In this document: positions 4,983 to 5,306 of the stretch, one piece after another
Layout of the letters: each line of letters begins with the position of its first letter
Position numbering within the stretch: position 1 is the first letter of the stretch
Assembly: GCA_020344715.1 (NCBI GenBank)
Contig: CP070828.1
Span: 1,081,462 to 1,086,767, forward strand
Direction of reading: 5' to 3'
DNA: 5,306 nucleotides
Origin: Candidatus Bathyarchaeota archaeon
GTDB lineage: Archaea; Thermoproteota; Bathyarchaeia; Bathyarchaeales; Bathyarchaeaceae
Notes under the pieces: model-generated
Databases searched by the model: none
The model's input: the letters and a program-made list of their open reading frames with translations, nothing else
Told to the model about the DNA's origin: nothing
Position numbers and translations under genes: made by a program

Positions 4983-5306
4983 AATGACACCAACTGGGGA
5001 ACCAGGATCGAGGCTAGCAACGTAATGACGACGAGCAAGGCTGAATGCTTGAATCCAGCAGCAACAGATTCTTCGCTGATTTTCCCAGCTACTAGGCCAA
5101 TCATGAAAACGTGGACGATCACTGAAATGGTGAAAGTCGACGAAAGAGATGTTAGGTCGAAACTTCCAGATGTCTCGCCTGCAATACTCACAGTTTTGCC
5201 GACGAATAGAAGAGTCAAAAGAGTTGTTGACACTAGCATAATCGCGGCGAAGTAAGGAACGATCATGTATGGGCGAGAGTTCATTCTTTTTTCCTTTTCT
5301 ACTTCT
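4979..5306 (-). CDS. T2SF/TadC/ArlJ-like membrane platform protein, C-terminal part (partial, right edge)
   Basis: The frame is open to the window edge: seven codons (EVEKEKR) precede the first methionine without a stop, so the 5' part lies outside and that Met (5284) is probably internal. The visible 108 residues hold three hydrophobic segments: one starting at RPYMIVPYFAAIML, one around FTISVIVHVFMIGLVAGK, and one around HSALLVVITLLASIL. The polar link GKISEESVAAGFKHS between the last two is characteristic of the C-terminus of archaeal T2SF-domain proteins (family knowledge, recalled). Such proteins form the inner-membrane platform on which the assembly ATPase drives pilin extraction. Its position ahead of the pilin-like genes, with a TTGA overlap, fits a pilus operon. 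The hexameric ATPase gene would be expected further upstream, beyond the right edge. Confidence 0.75.
   Translation of the reverse strand, partial: EVEKEKRMNSRPYMIVPYFAAIMLVSTTLLTLLFVGKTVSIAGETSGSFDLTSLSSTFTISVIVHVFMIGLVAGKISEESVAAGFKHSALLVVITLLASILVPQLVSF
4988..4991 (-). promoter_or_regulatory. Ribosome binding site (GGTG) for the coupled TTG start at 4982
   Basis: GGTG sits in the last codons of the platform gene, 5 bases before TTG 4982. The TTGA start/stop overlap means ribosomes finishing the platform protein could re-initiate here, so the short motif may suffice. Confidence 0.4.

Noticed and set aside
1..5306. Mobile elements, CRISPR arrays, tRNA or rRNA genes
   Set aside because: I found no transposase-like sequence, regularly spaced repeats, terminal inverted repeats or cloverleaf/rRNA-like segments anywhere in the window.

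Overview
The window looks archaeal. It carries a cluster of secreted, pilin-like proteins with archaeal class III (FlaK/PibD-type) leader sequences, an archaeal-type GxxD prepilin peptidase and the end of an archaeal T2SF/TadC/ArlJ-like membrane platform protein. Promoters have a BRE/TATA look, and initiation relies on GGAGG/GGTG Shine-Dalgarno sequences in front of TTG and GTG starts. From remembered resemblance of the small proteins to uncharacterised Bathyarchaeia (TACK) families I lean to that lineage; this is an inference, not shown by the window.

Layout. Positions 1-69 (+) are probably the last 22 codons of an unknown gene. A promoter at about 154-169 leads into a prepilin peptidase on the + strand, ending at 1007. 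A 217-bp convergent intergenic region (1008-1224) follows. From the right edge down to 1225, everything is a compact minus-strand operon. In transcription order it contains: the C-terminal part of a T2SF platform protein (enters from beyond 5306, ends 4979); a 275-aa pilin-like protein with a class III signal (4982-4155); a 156-aa single-pass protein without that signal (4140-3670); a 388-aa protein anchored at both ends with an Ig-like middle (3597-2431); a 151-aa pilin-like protein with a KGQ signal (2434-1979); and a 249-aa, sequon-rich pilin-like protein with a KKGQ signal (1974-1225). Junctions are 4-bp overlaps or very short gaps, except for 72 bp before the 388-aa gene, which contains a plausible internal promoter.

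How they fit together. The peptidase would clip the class III leaders of at least three of the minus-strand proteins. The platform protein, with an assembly ATPase presumably encoded just outside the right edge, would extract them into a filament or pseudopilus. The two non-canonical membrane proteins, one of them large and double-anchored, are candidates for envelope-spanning anchors or a tip/base complex. Hence the window reads as the substrate half of an archaeal type IV pilus-like system whose non-ATPase components have no established function that I know of.
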